From contig NC_051083.1 of assembly GCF_004664715.2 (NCBI RefSeq), positions 113,608,347-113,672,346 on the forward strand: a DNA stretch of 64,000 nucleotides, written 5' to 3'. Positions 31,401 through 42,850 of the stretch are shown here, in pieces. Made by a program: the position numbers and the translations under genes. Numbering within the stretch: the first letter of the stretch is position 1; every line of letters begins with the position of its first letter. The notes beneath the pieces were generated by a model. It saw only the letters and a list, made by a program, of their open reading frames with translations, was not told the DNA's origin and searched no databases. The stretch comes from Peromyscus leucopus (lineage: Eukaryota > Chordata > Mammalia > Rodentia > Cricetidae).

Positions 31401-31974
31401 CTTCTTTCTCGAGGGAAGAGTGTTTCCAAGGCTGAACAGGCTTGAAGCCTTAACTGACTGATCATCATATCCACGGATATAGGAAGGGGGTTGTGAGTCT
31501 CGATCCCTCCTGCCCTCCTTGCATGGCAGGCACTCCTCACTATTGTCGCTTTTTAACCTGGCTTCTACCTAAAAGCAAAATTCTCCAGCTGCTTGGACTC
31601 CCTGCTCCAAACTGCCAAGAGCTCTGATTCTTCCTAGCCGGAGAGGACAGGCTTTGATCTTCTGCTACTGCAAACCACAGCCCAGTGGTTTTATATCTGC
31701 CTATCACTCCCGCATTCCCATTTCTTAGACGCTTTCATCTGGGGCCAGGGCGGAGCCAGGTGAAGAGTTGAACTGGTGTGCTCACAGCCATGGGCTGAAA
31801 ACAAAATGTAGAGAAGGATGGTTGGTGGGGTTTGAGGAGCTTTGCCTGAGACAGCTTGGGAAAACTCTGGGTTTGGGTATTCAATGAAAACATCTTTAGC
31901 TCTGAAAACGGGCTACATTAGAGGCATGGAGATAAAGCACTGCTCAGGGAAGGAACTAGACAATGAGGCAGACA
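31401..31974. other. Unique DNA
   Basis: No gene or repeat called. Confidence 0.4.
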
Positions 31975-32265
31975 CTTGCTGTAATCCTGGAAGCAACTCC
32001 AGGATCAGGAGCTCACTGGCATCCTCAGCTTCCTACCAAGTTTGAAAGCTGCCTGGATTATATGAGACCCTGTTTCAGTAACAGAAGAAACTGGACGGTG
32101 ACCAAGATAATGGAGTCTGTGAGGGGATGGGAGTGGTTGAAGTAGCTTTTAAACAAGACCTGAAAGTTGAGCACGGTGTGTGAATTTGGGATCACTTTGG
32201 AGGCTAAGGCAGTGAGATAACAGTGAGTTCGAAACCAGCCTGATCTACATAGAGACATAGAATCA
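31975..32265 (+). repeat. Two diverged B1-like relics
   Basis: 31975-32090 (TGCTGTAATCCTGGAAGC ... GAGACCCTGTTTCAG) and 32165-32265 (TTGAGCACGGTGTGTG ... GAAACCAGCCTGATCTACATAG). Confidence 0.6.
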
Positions 32266-32660
32266 GCAAAGTACATGAGACAGGAGCATGAGGATTTAAG
32301 TTCAGATCCTCAGTACCCAGCCAGGTTCCTTTGTCTATAATCTGTAATCCCAGTGCTGAGGAGGTGGAGACAGATTTCCATGGTGCTGGGCATAATGCAC
32401 ACACACCTTTAATCCCAACACTCCCAAGGCAGAGGCTAGTGGATCTCTGTGAGTTCAAGGCCAGCCTGGTCTACTACTAAGTGAGTTCCAGGACAGCCAG
32501 AGCTACATAGTGAGACCCTGTCTTGAAAAAAACAACAAAAAATGTGGTAGAGAATTAACTAAGGAAGAGAGAGGAAGACACTCCATGTGAACCTCTGGCC
32601 TCTAGGCACATGCACACATATATTTACACACAAAACAAACAAAAACCCCCAAAGTCCAGA
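32245..32660 (+). repeat. B3-type composite SINE with nested B1
   Basis: Outer element: 'GCATGAGGATTTAAGTTCAGATCC ... TAATCCCAGTGCTGAGGAGGTGGAGACAG', then the tail 'GTGAACCTCTGGCCTCTAGGCACATGCACACATA' after the insertion. Inner B1 at 32386-32540 (GCTGGGCATAATGC ... GACCCTGTCTTG). Confidence 0.75.
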
Positions 32661-32744
32661 AACCTAGTGAATAGGATGGAGACTTCTCTGCTTTTCAGTA
32701 GCATCCCCTTCTGCAAGCTTGAGTTCCCTTGGCACAGCTGTATA

Positions 32745-32885
32745 CTACAAGCATTGTGGCACACACCTTTAATTCCAGCACTTGGGGGTGGGCAGTGGCA
32801 AGCAGATCTGAGTTTGAGACCTCCCTAGTCTACAAAGTCAGTTTGAAATCAAACAGGGTTACATAGCAACTGTCTCAACAGCAAA
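32745..32885 (+). repeat. B1 SINE, diverged
   Basis: 'ACAAGCATTGTGGCACACACC' to 'GGGTTACATAGCAACTGTCTC'. Confidence 0.75.
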
Positions 32886-33580
32886 AACAAAATGCCTACA
32901 TTAGCCGTACCTCTGCAGCTTCTGAACCCCATTCCACATTCTCTTTAAAGCTTCAGGACGTTCTCTTTTCCTTGCCCTATTGAAACCGCCCTTTCTCCCC
33001 AGCCAGGCTTGCCTAATTTCCTGAGGTAAGCTAGGGCTTACTTTGGGGCTGCCTGAGGAAGAGGGCCTCCTCATCCAGGCTGGAACCAAAGCAAAGGCTT
33101 TGCATTCCACTTCAGGGGGCTAGCTGGCCAGCAGCCCTTTCCCTGGAGTTCCAACGCCCCCCTCCCCATCTGACTAGGAAGCTGAGTCACAGGCAATTGC
33201 AGGTTCCACAGACAGCACAGCAAAAGAGAGAGGAGAAAAATAAAAGGTGAAAAGAAGAAAAACCCAACATGATGTCTTTTAGCAGAGGCCAGAAGGGCCT
33301 CTTGGTTCCACCTTAGTCTTGCTTCACTCTCAGCTGGAGATAGTGATCAGAAGGCTATCTTTGAATATGAAGGATGATGGCAGGACACGGGATCAAATAA
33401 GGGAATCGGGATGGAAGTGTTTTGTAAACTATTAAGTTCTACAGAAATGTGAAGGATTACTGTTATTGTTACTATGCATTATAAACTTTAGTTTTTCTCC
33501 CATGGATCTGGTTTATTCAGTACTGCCCTTAATATGTGAGCATTGAAAGAGCCAGTTTGAGCCCTGAGGCTTTGGGGTAT
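32886..33580. other. Unique DNA with AP-1/MAF-like site
   Basis: AGCTGAGTCAC near 33180-33190 contains a perfect AP-1 heptamer TGAGTCA. No gene or SINE was seen. Confidence 0.35.
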
Positions 33581-33581
33581 A

Positions 33582-33633
33582 GTGTGTGTGTGTGTGTGTG
33601 TGTGTGTGAGTGAGAGAGAGAGAGAGAGAGGAG

Positions 33634-33675
<42 letters not shown>

Positions 33676-33764
33676 GGAGAGACAGAGGAGGGAGGGAGAG
33701 GGAAGGAGGGGAAGGGAGGGGAGGGGAGGAGAGGAGAGGAGAGGGAGAGAAGGAAGGAGAGAGA
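33582..33764. repeat. (GT)n then long GA-rich purine tract
   Basis: GT repeat 33582-33608, then purines from 33612 to 33764, broken only by a C near 33683. Units shift from GA to GAGGA to GGGGA. Confidence 0.93.
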
Positions 33765-34109
33765 TTTGCATAGACTCCCTTCACTCAATATTTGAACCCT
33801 GGTAAAGTGTGGTTGTGTGAATAAGAGGGAGGAACTTGAAGGGAAGAAGACATCACAGATCACACAGCAAGGTAGATCTAAGAGATAGTCTTGTTCAACA
33901 CTCAGCTTTGAACAAGCTGAGGCAATGAACTCAAGCACTCAGTGGCCACTGATTGAATGACTGATGGAAGAAAATCAGGGGAGGGCATTCCAATCCTCTG
34001 GCCTCTTCTGTGGCTGCCACAAGTAATCATTTTGTACAAATGAGTCTCAGCTCTTTTCAGCTGAAGGAGTGGTGTCCTACCAGCCCAGTCCCTCAAGAAT
34101 TGGTTTTGT
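33765..34109. other. Unique DNA
   Basis: Nothing recognised. Confidence 0.4.
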
Positions 34110-34268
34110 CGGGCTGGAGAGATGGCTCAGAGGTTAAGAGCACCGACTGCTCTTCCAGAGGTCCTGAGTTCAATTCCCAGTACCCACATGGTGGCTTACA
34201 ACCATCTGTAATGAGATCTGGCACCCTCTTCTGTATACATATAAATAAATAAATCTTGGGGAAAAAAA
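34110..34268 (+). repeat. B2 SINE
   Basis: Full head 'GGGCTGGAGAGATGGCTCAGAGG', tail (AAAT)n. Flanks ATTGGTTTTGTC and ATTGGTTTGTCC are the target duplication. Confidence 0.93.
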
Positions 34269-34696
34269 GATTGGTTTGTCCCTGGAAGTCTGAAACATCC
34301 TCTGATGTCTTTGCCATGTCAAGAGGCCTGGTGTTCAGAGGCCACTCACATTTCACACACCATGACTTGTAGATTCTTTAGAAGGTCCCCTAGAATTTTC
34401 AGAACCATTCCAAACATTAATCAACAAACAGGGTTGTCGGTAGAGAAGCCCTTTGTCACCCCTAGAGCTCCACACAAATAGAAGAGAATATTTTTTTTTT
34501 GCACATGATAGGTTATTTGGATTTTGACTGAAGTTTACTGTATTATAAAATGTGTTTGTGTCTTCTCTATGTGTAAGTTTATTGTCTTAGCCTATAGATA
34601 GACATCTCTCTGGTCAAGTGGCACATACAAGGAAACATTTAGACCTCATAAATCCAATATTGGAGAGTAAACTCGAGTTTCCTGCCCATCTTTTTG
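34269..34696. other. Unique DNA
   Basis: No gene or repeat called. Confidence 0.4.
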
Positions 34697-34848
34697 TTTT
34701 GTTTTGGAGATAGGGTTTCATTGTGTGGTCCTGGCTGTCATGGAACTCGCTCTGTAGACCTGGCTGGCCTCGAACTCACAGAGATCTGCCTGCTTCTGCC
34801 TCCCAAGTGCTGGCATTAAAGGAGTGAGCCACCACCATCCTGCCTGTT
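34697..34848 (-). repeat. B1 SINE
   Basis: 'TTTTGGAGATAGGGTTTCATTGTG' to 'GAGTGAGCCACCACCATCC', flanked by CCTGCCCATCTTTT / CCTGTTTATCTTTT. Confidence 0.9.
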
Positions 34849-35671
34849 TATCTTTTCAAATATGCTTTTATATAAGTGCTCCTCACAGCACTAGACCACT
34901 CCTAAGTCCCTCTGAGTTGAGTTCAGTAGAAAATACAGTAAGCTCAGAGGAATCTGCATTTCAGGCTTGCAGCCTCTAATGACTTTGATTGAGAAAATTT
35001 TACACACAGACAAACATAATTCATGTAGGTCCCGACATGTCTTTCCACTCTCCATTTCCACAACATCCCCACAAACATCTGCAAACCACAAAGGTCTCTT
35101 TCAGTATTCAATCAACAAACATGTGTCTAGCTCTTTCCTATCTGTGCCAAACTTCTCTTAAGCCCCAGGGCTATCATAGTGAAGAAGTCTTCACTGCTCA
35201 CCATTTACCTTTCACCTCTTAAGCAATCTTTTGTAGACTATTTCCCCCCTCAAGGCCTTCCTTGATGTCCATTTGATTCTACTGAACTAAGTCAGGGTTT
35301 GAATCCAGTCTGTTTGTCTGGTTTCTAACTGGTTAACAATAGATATTTCTGGAGAGGATGGTGCTCAGAACATCATTCCTATGTATCACTAACCTCCAGA
35401 GAAGATGTAAGCCAGAATTTTTCCCCCTTGGGTCCACACCCTTGAGAAGTCAGGAGAAAAAAAAAAAACATGTGATTGGTGTTGTGTTGGAATAGCATTC
35501 TCACCTAGGGCTCTGTCAGAGAGAACACCAGGTCTAAAAGGCCTCTGCAAGACATCCAGATTAGGAAGCAGCCTTTCAAGGGACAGTTAGGAGCTGTTAT
35601 TGGTGTCAAGTTATTAGTGAAGTTCTAGTTAACTATAACATTTTGGCACTTAGCAGATTTGGTGGCAAACT
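34849..35671. other. Unique DNA with L2/MIR-like traces
   Basis: 'ATTCAATCAACAAACATGTGTC' (35107) and 'CCCAGGGCTATCATAGTG' (35163) recall ancient repeat ends. No gene is supported. Confidence 0.4.
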
Positions 35672-36366
35672 ATTTTTATGAATTTTAAATTATGTGTAGG
35701 TGTGTCTCTGCATGTGGGTATATGCTCATGAGTGCAGGTGTCTGTGAAGGCCAGAAACATTGGATCTCCTGGAACTGGAGGTACAGAAGACTGTGAGCCA
35801 CGATGTGGGTTCTGGGAACTGAACTCAGGTCCTCTGGAAGAGCAGCCAGTGCTCTTAACCACTCAGCCATTTCTCCAGCTCCTCTGGCAAATCATAGTTA
35901 CTCACTGAGCCATTTCATAGCCCAGATTTAAATTGTTTCTTTTTTCTAAATGCATTTGTTTTTATTTTTGTTGTATGTGTGTCTGGATGTATGTAAGGGT
36001 TCTATGTGCCTGCAGGAATCCTCAGGGGTCAGAAGAGGGCTTCTGATCCCCTGGAACTTGAGTTACAGCCATATTTGTGCTGGGAAACAAACAGGTCCTC
36101 TGTAAAAATAGCAAGTGCTCTTAACTGCTGAGACATCTCTCCAGTGCCAGGTTTTTAAAAATTCTAAATAACTGATTTTGGAATTAAAAAATTATTTATC
36201 TATTGTATGTGTACTGGTGTTTTGCATGCGTGTATGTCTGTGTGAGAGTGTTGGATCCCCTGGAGCTACGACAGTTGTGAGGTGCCACATGGGTACTGAG
36301 AATTAAACCTGGGTCCTTTGGAAGAGCAGCCAGTGCTCTTAACTGCTGGGCCATCTCTCTGGCCCA
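35672..36366 (-). repeat. Three B2-family SINEs in a row
   Basis: 35672-35882 (ends TAACCACTCAGCCATTTCTCCAGC), 35935-36150 (diverged, ends TAACTGCTGAGACATCTCTCCAG) and 36180-36366 (ends TAACTGCTGGGCCATCTCTCTGGCCC). All are in the same orientation and may be independent insertions. Confidence 0.85.
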
Positions 36367-36414
36367 GAGGAATTTTCTTATTTACTGAAAGGTAGTCTCC
36401 AATTCCTTTCTTTC

Positions 36415-36588
36415 TGTTTTTTTATTTGTTTGTTTGTTTTGTTTTTGAGACAGGGTTTCTCTGTGTAGGCCTGGCTGTTCTGGAACTCCCTTTCTAGACC
36501 AGAATGGCTTCAAACTCAGAGATACACCTGTCTCTGCCTTCCCAGTGCTGGGATTAAAGTCGTGTGCCACCACCACCATCAGACAATA
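36415..36588 (-). repeat. B1 SINE
   Basis: (TTTG)n tail, 'GAGACAGGGTTTCTCTGTGTAGG' to 'CGTGTGCCACCACCACCATC'. 'CTCCAATTC' is duplicated left and right. Confidence 0.92.
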
Positions 36589-36929
36589 GCCTCCAATTCT
36601 TTATTTTGTTTAGCTGCTTGAATGTCTTTGAAACATTCCTGAACCCATATTCAGATTGTTAGCACAGCCTACAGAGCAAGTTTAGAGTGTTTCTTTGATG
36701 ACTGGGTGTCTTTCAGAGATTTGAAGCCTATGGGTCTCAGACTGAGTATTCTCAATCCATAAATGCTTGTATGTATGAATATCTGATAATTATGTCTCAA
36801 GTTTCATAAAACATGCTAAAATTATACACAAACTTGCTGGAGTTAAGTGACTTCAGTATACAAGCTTAGTTCTGAAGAAGTTTTATTTGAATTTTTGTAT
36901 TTTATAACTGTTTTCTGGGAGAGTTTGGG
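36589..36929. other. Unique AT-rich DNA
   Basis: Nothing recognised. Confidence 0.4.
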
Positions 36930-37318
36930 TATTTATTTATTTATCTATTCATCTATTTATTTATTTGTTTGTTTTGGTTTTTCAAGATAGGGTTTCTCTG
37001 TAGTCTTGGCTGTCCTGGAACTCACTCTGTAGATCAGGCTGGCTTCACTCACAGAGATCCATTTGTCTCTGCTTCCTGAGTGCTGGGAATAGAGGTATGT
37101 GCCACTGCCCAACTCAGAATGTAATTCTGTTGGTAGGGTTCTGGACCAGCATAAATGGAGCCCTGGGTTCTATTCCCAGCACTGCACAAAACTTCACGTG
37201 GTGGTGCATGTCTGTATTTCCAGAATATGGAAGTGGAGGCAGGAGGATCAGAAGTTCAAAGTCATCCTTGGCTTTGCAACAATGTTGAAGAAGGCTGGAT
37301 TACATGAGAACCCTCCCC
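36930..37318. repeat. B1 (-) then B4 (+)
   Basis: B1 at 36930-37113 with a (TTTA)n tail. B4 at 37115-37318 with ID half 'GTTGGTAGGGTTCTGG ... GAGCCCTGGGTTCTATTCCCAGCAC' and B1-like half. Confidence 0.8.
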
Positions 37319-37319
37319 C

Positions 37320-37462
37320 TCTCAAAGAGAGAGAGACAGAGACAAACAGAGAGAGGAGAAGAGAGATAGGGAGGGAGGGAGAGGAGAGAGAGAGAGAAGA
37401 GGGAGGGAAGGAGGGAGGGAGAGAAGGAGAGAGAGAGAGAAGAGAGAGATAGGGGAGAGAGG
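37320..37462. repeat. GA-rich simple sequence
   Basis: GAGA/GGGA purine-rich tract with a few C/T interruptions, grown from the A-rich tail of the preceding B4. Confidence 0.9.
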
Positions 37463-37471
37463 GGGGCAGGC

Positions 37472-37642
37472 AGGAGATGGTTCACCATTCTTGGCTAGCC
37501 ACCAGGACCCATAGTCTGCAAAAAGATAGCTGACTCCTGCAGGTTGACCTCTGACTGCTACATGTATTTAATGGCACGTGCACCCATACAGATGTACACA
37601 CATGCACACACAGAAATAAATAAAAGTAACCTTAAAATGAAA
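37472..37642 (+). repeat. B3 SINE (3' part)
   Basis: 'CTGACTCCTGCAGGTTGACCTCTGACTGCTACATG' is the B3 middle, then an AC/AAATA tail. Confidence 0.7.
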
Positions 37643-37647
37643 AAAGA

Positions 37648-37895
37648 AGCTGGGCTGTGGTGGTGCCCGCCTTTAATCCCAGCACTCAGGAGGCAGAAGC
37701 AGGTGGATCGCCATGAGTTTGAGGCCAGCCTGGTCTAGAGAATGAGTTCCAGGACAGCCAGGGTTGTTACACAGAGAAACCCTGTCTCAGAAAAAAAAAA
37801 AAAAAAGAAAAACCCAAAACAAAAAAAGGAAGGAAGGAAGGAAGGAAGGAAGGAAGGAAGGAAGGAAGGAAGGAAGGAAGGAAGGAAGGAAGGAA
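37648..37895 (+). repeat. B1 SINE with (GGAA)n tail expansion
   Basis: 'GCTGGGCTGTGGTGGTGCCCGCC' to 'AAACCCTGTCTC', A-rich tail, then about 17 GGAA/AAGG units (37828-37895). Confidence 0.93.
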
Positions 37896-37939
37896 AACTC
37901 ACTAGGTGGAGCACTCAGGAGAGTTCCTGTCTCTAAAAC

Positions 37940-38226
37940 AAGCTGGGTGTGATGGTACACATCTATAATTCCAGTACCCAAAAGGCAAAGGCAAAAGAAT
38001 CATTGCAAATTCAAGGTCAGTGAGTTCTAGGATGTCTAGGACTACATGATGAGACATTGCCTCAAAAACAAACAGCTGGCTGTGATGTTTCATGCCTGAG
38101 GTAGAGGCAGTAGGATCAGAAGTTCAAGCCCAGTCTGGGCTATAAGAAGTCTGTCTCAAAAAGACCCCACAACTGGACACATTTACATGTCTACCCAAAT
38201 ACACAAACATGCATGCACAAGCATGA

Positions 38227-38275
<49 letters not shown>

Positions 38276-38570
38276 TCAAACAAACAAACAAACAAAGTAA
38301 AAAACAATAAAATACCATGAAGGCCAGGCATGATGGCACTATACCTGTAATCATAGAACCTGGAAGGTTGAGGCAAGAGAATTAGGGTACATAGCCACTT
38401 TCAGGACAGCCAGGGAAACATAGACAGACCCTGTCTCAAAACAAACAAACAAACAAACAAACAAAAATAAAAAACTGAGCAAGCCTATAATCCCAGCACT
38501 TGGGAGGTATAGGCAGGAGGATCAGGAGTTCAAAGCCAGACTTAGCTACATGAAACTGAATCCACTAATC
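37940..38570 (+). repeat. Cluster of proto-B1/B1 relics around (CA)n
   Basis: B1-like pieces at 37940-38075, 38085-38165, 38322-38470 and 38475-38570, each with 'AGGCA.AGG' and '(T/G)CTCAAAA'. A (CA)n run at 38230-38273 followed by (CAAA)n sits between them. Confidence 0.65.
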
Positions 38571-38596
38571 AAACAAAGAACAAAACCAACAGCTAC

Positions 38597-39408
38597 CATT
38601 AATAAATGGGACCTCTCAAAACTGAGAAGCTTTTGCAGGGCAAAAGACACAGTCAATAAGACAAAAAAAGCAACAGATTGAAAAGATCTCACAATCCACA
38701 TCTGACAGAGATGATCTCCACAATATAAAAGAACTCAAGAAACTAGACATCAAAGCACTGAACAGTCCAATTAAAAAATGGCTAAAGACAAACAGAAATT
38801 CACAAAAAAAACAAAATTGAAAGACATTAAAAAATGCTCAACATCCTTAATCATCAGAAAATGCAAATCAAAACGACTCTGAGATACCACCTTACACCTG
38901 TTAGAATGGCTAAGATCAAAAACACCAATGACAACCAATGTTGGAGAGGATGTGGAGCAAAGGAACACTCCTCCACTGTTGGGAATGTAAACTTGTACAA
39001 CCACTGTGGAAATCAGTATGGCGGTTTCTCCGAAAATTAGGAATCGAACTACCTCAAGACCCAGCCATACCACTCTTGGCATATACCAAAGAATGCTGAT
39101 ACATACCATAAAGATACATGCTCATCTATGTTCATAGCAGCACTATTTGTAATAGCCAGAACTGGAAACAGCCTAGATGCCATCAACGGAAGAATGATGA
39201 AAAAAATGTGGTACATATACACAATGGATACTACTCAGCAGAGAAAAACAATGAAAGCATGAAATTGCAGGTAAATGGATGGAACTAGAAAAAATCATCC
39301 TGAGTGAGGTAACCCAAACCCAGAAAGACAGTTATGGTATGTACTCACTCATTGGTGGATTCTAGATATAAAATGAACAATCAGACCACAACCCATAGAA
39401 CCATAAAG

Positions 39409-39450
<42 letters not shown>

Positions 39451-39909
39451 CATGGAGGTCCTAGACGACTGTGCATATAATAAATTTCAGTTTTACTCAA
39501 TTATTGAAAAAAAAATAGCCAAATGAATAGAAATACATGAACTATGAACCAAAGCTGAGGGCTCCCAGCTGGACCAGCCCTCTGAATAGGTGAGACAGTT
39601 GATTGGCTTGATCAGTTTGGGAGGCATCTAGGCAGTGGACCAAGTCCTGTGCTCAATGCATGAATTGCTGTTTGAAACCAGGAACTTATGCAGGACACTT
39701 GGCTTAGTCTGGAGAAGGACTGACCTCCCTGGACTGAGTCTACCAAGTTGATCACAGTCCTCGGGGGAGACTTGTCCTGGAGGAGGTGGGAATGGAGGGT
39801 GGGCTGGGGTAAGGGGAGGGCGTGGGAGGGGGGAGAATAGGGGAACCCATGGCTGATATGTAGAACTGAATGGTATTGTAAAATAAAAAATATATATCAC
39901 AAAAAAAAA
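38597..39909 (+). mobile_element. L1 LINE, 5'-truncated 3' end
   Basis: The left part resembles the end of L1 ORF2 (AAAAATGGCTAAAGACA ... AAATGCTCAACATCC ... TGTTAGAATGGCTAAGATC). The 3' UTR-like part includes 'GTACTCACTCATTGGTGG', a G-rich segment (39780-39840) and 'AAAATAAAAAATATATA' plus poly-A. AAAACCAACAGCTAC is present at both ends (38582-38596 and 39910-39924). Stops and frame breaks make it non-coding. An (AT)n run expands at 39410-39449. Confidence 0.93.
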
Positions 39910-39939
39910 AAAACCAACAGCTACAAAACCTTACTAGCA

Positions 39940-40320
39940 GGAAATAAATAAATCAGTGTCTATCCATACAATGGAATATTATTCAGTCATATAAAAATTA
40001 AATATTGGGGGCTAGAGAGATAGCTCACAGGCTAAGAAAGATTTCTGACATCTGACAATCACCTGCAACTCCACGTCCAAGGGATCTGACAGTTCTGGCC
40101 TCTTTGGGCACCTGAATGCACAAAGCACAGACACACATTTTCAAAACAAGAATGAAATACGGACACATACACCAACATGGATGAATCTTAAAAACGCGAT
40201 GAATGAAAGAAATCCAGAGCAAAAGGTTATCATGAAATACCAAGAACAGGTAAATACATAGAAACAGAAAGCAAATGAATGGTGCTGATCAGAGGCTAAG
40301 AGGAGTGGGATATGAAGAAC
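39940..40320 (+). mobile_element. Older L1 3' fragment split by B2/B3
   Basis: 'CTATCCATACAATGGAATATTATTCAGTCATA' (39960 on) and, after a gap, 'ACGGACACATACACCAACATGGATGAATC ... GAACAGGTAAATACATAGAAACAGAAAGC' are consecutive parts of an ancient L1 end. The SINE at 40006-40150 (GGGGCTAGAGAGATAGCTCA) interrupts it. Confidence 0.75.
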
Positions 40321-40334
40321 CACTGTTGAGCCAC

Positions 40335-40431
40335 CAACACAGGTGGCACAGGCCTTTAATCCCAGCACTTGGGAGGCAGAATGAGGTGGATCTCTGAGTT
40401 TGAGACCAGCCTGGTCTACACAGCAAATCAT

Positions 40432-40489
<58 letters not shown>

Positions 40490-40500
40490 GATAGATAGAT
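40335..40500 (+). repeat. B1 with (GATA)n
   Basis: B1 head-to-middle (CACAGGCCTTTAATCCC ... GGTCTACACAGC) ends at about 40430. About 16 GATA units follow (40434-40500). Confidence 0.88.
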
Positions 40501-40599
40501 ACATATTTGATTCAATTAATAATTTAATTTCTTTTTAAAAATAAAGAAATAAAAGAAAAAGGCTCAATGTCACCCAAAGTGCAGTCCATAAATGTCAGT

Positions 40600-41010
40600 G
40601 TGCCAACTGAACCTACTGAAGTGGAGTATGTTGGTGCACAGCCATAATACCAGAACTGAGGAGGCAGAAGCAGAGGGGTTGCCCTGAGTTTGAGGTCTCC
40701 CTGGGCTACATAGTGAGTTCCAGGCCAGTCTGGATTGAGATCCTGACTCAAAAACGAAAAGCAACAACAACAACAAAACAAAACCAAATCCCATAAAGGA
40801 GATAACTCAGTTGTTGAAGTGCTTCTTGCCATACAGGTATAAGGACCCAAGTTCAGCCCCCAGAACCCACCTACAAAGCTGAGTGTGGTAGTGTGCACTT
40901 GTCGTTCTAGTGATGGGGAGGTTTAGAGAGGTGGATCCCTAGAGCTTGCAGCCAACCAGTCTGGCCTAGTCAACAAATTCTAGGTCAAGGTCCTGTCTCA
41001 ATAAACAAGG
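40600..41010 (+). repeat. B1-like relic then B3-type composite
   Basis: 40600-40770: 'AGTATGTTGGTGCACAGCC ... GAGATCCTGACTC'. 40790-41010: 'GGAGATAACTCAGTTGTTGAAGTGC ... CCAGTCTGGCCTAG ... GGTCCTGTCTCAATAAACAAGGTAG'. Confidence 0.7.
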
Positions 41011-41030
41011 TAGACAGCCTCTGCAAAAGA

Positions 41031-41080
41031 ACACACACACGAGGTTCTTCCTACACACACACACACACACGAGGTTCTTC

Positions 41081-41132
<52 letters not shown>
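41031..41132. repeat. (CA)n with 30-bp tandem duplication
   Basis: GAGGTTCTTCCTACACACAC begins identical 30-bp units at 41041-41070 and 41071-41100, then the CA run continues to 41132. Confidence 0.95.
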
Positions 41133-41134
<2 letters not shown>

Positions 41135-41345
41135 TTGGAGATGTAGCTGAGTTGATTGTTTGCCTAGCACACAGGAAGTCTTAGGTCCAACCCCCAGTAC
41201 CCCATAAACAGAGTATAGTAGCTCATGTCTGCAGTCCCAGCACTTGTGAAGTAGAAACATGAGGATCCGAAGTTCAGGATATTCCTCAGCTATCTGGAGT
41301 CTGAGGACAGCCTGGAGTACCTGAGACCTGGTTTCAAACAAAACA
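41133..41345 (+). repeat. B4 SINE
   Basis: 'GGTTGGAGATGTAGCTGAGTTG' ID half, then 'TGCAGTCCCAGCACTTGTGAAG' B1-like half. Confidence 0.75.
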
Positions 41346-41794
41346 AAAAACCAAACTAAAAGCACAGTTGGTCATAGAGATTTTTAGAAATGTAGAGAAG
41401 GGGGCACCATCTCAGACCAATTCAATACAACACTGAATGGGGAGAGGCCCTTGGAATCTGAATTGTTTTGGTGTTGAGTTTCAAAACCAGGGCCTGGCAC
41501 ATGCTAGGCACATGTTCTACACACCTCATACCAATAATCTGAAATTGGATCAGGTTCCCTGTCTTCATTCTTTGGTGACTATGATGTATATTAAGTTTTG
41601 AGAAAATCTGATGTAAAAATATAGACTGGATGTGTACTTGAAGGTAGAATATTCATTATGTGGATTTTGAAAATAATTCGAATTCCAGGTTTTTATTTGT
41701 TTTTGAGTTATCTCCTTACTTTCCTCACAAAATAGGCAACGCATTTTTCTAGTATCTCTTACAATTCAATAAGAAAGAACAGACAAAAGAATAT

Positions 41795-41796
<2 letters not shown>
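41346..41796. other. Unique DNA
   Basis: Nothing recognised. Confidence 0.4.
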
Positions 41797-41842
<46 letters not shown>

Positions 41843-41850
41843 GGGGGGGG
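41797..41850. repeat. (CA)n followed by G10
   Basis: About 22 CA units directly abut ten G residues. Confidence 0.95.
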
Positions 41851-41999
41851 AGATAATATCTTTAATGAGTTATCCAAAGCAGCAAAACTATGTGCTTATC
41901 CAAAGTTATTAATACTGGAAGCTCTAGGCTGGGGCATGTGGAAGGCACAGCAAAACATGGACTTGCTGTCCAGATACTTAGAAATCCTTGAGTGTGGTG

Positions 42000-42125
42000 A
42001 TGTGCTGAGTGTGGTGATTTATGCCTATAATCCCAACAATCAGGAGGCTGAGTCACCAGGGTGATTGCAAATTTGAGGCCAGCCTGGGCTACAGACGGAG
42101 ACCTTGTCTCACAAAACTAACAACA
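42000..42125 (+). repeat. Proto-B1 SINE
   Basis: 'GCTGAGTGTGGTGATTTATGCCTATAATCCC ... GACCTTGTCTCAC'. Confidence 0.7.
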
Positions 42126-42450
42126 AAGAACAACAACAAAAAAAAAAGCAGTGAATGTCTAAGGGATAAGATGGCCACTGAAAAGCCTTGGCATCACCAT
42201 GTAGGTACTTGGTTTGACAAGTGGAGTGGAGGGTTAGAAGGAGGCATGGCAGACAAGATTTGAGGGCACCCATGCCACATTGCCCCTCACAAAAAAGGAC
42301 TATCAGTCAATCCCCAAACATTCATAGAGTGCACGCTTTTTGAACACTGCCAGAAGGCTGTCTTCTACAAAGTTCCTGCTTCTGGGATCTGAGGTGCCAA
42401 ACTTAAGAGACAAGGCTCAGGAAAGCCTGTGTAACATTTAGTTGTGGGTC
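42126..42450. other. Unique DNA left of the retrocopy
   Basis: Unclassified sequence up to the target-site duplication of the BEX retrocopy. Confidence 0.4.
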
Positions 42451-42708
42451 AAGAGTTCAAGAATGGCCTTGATCACTCCCTCCAGCCTGCCATCTCTGGC
42501 TGAGGCACCTGTTCCTAGTGGTGCAGAGCGCTGGACCTGGCAGATCGGGAGAGCGCCAGAGCGCCAGGAGCAGGAGCAGAGCAGGTCCGAGGAGTCAGAG
42601 CTTCTCAGCGCACCTGGTGGTGAGCATCGCCAGGACTGGGAGAAGGCAAGGGTAGGCCCAGGAGTAATGGCGTCCAAAGAGCAACAAGTCATAAAAGATC
42701 TCGCTGTG

Positions 42709-42850
42709 ATGCCGGGCGGTGGTGGCGCACGCCTTTAATCCCAGCACTCGGGAGGCAGAGGCAGGCGGATCTCTGTGAGTTCGAGGCCAAAGCGAGTTCC
42801 AGGAAAGGCACAAAGTTACACAGAGAAACCCTGTCTCGAAAAACAAAAAA
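42709..42850 (+). repeat. Young B1 inside the BEX retrocopy
   Basis: The 5' two-thirds and tail of a very intact B1 (ATGCCGGGCGGTGGTGGCGC ... AAACCCTGTCTCG), with an internal deletion after 'GTTCGAGGCCA'. Perfect 11-bp target duplication ATCTCGCTGTG at 42698-42708 and 42851-42861. Confidence 0.95.

Noticed and set aside
40434..40500. Regular short repeats resembling an array
   Set aside because: It is a (GATA)n microsatellite; there are no spacers, so not CRISPR.
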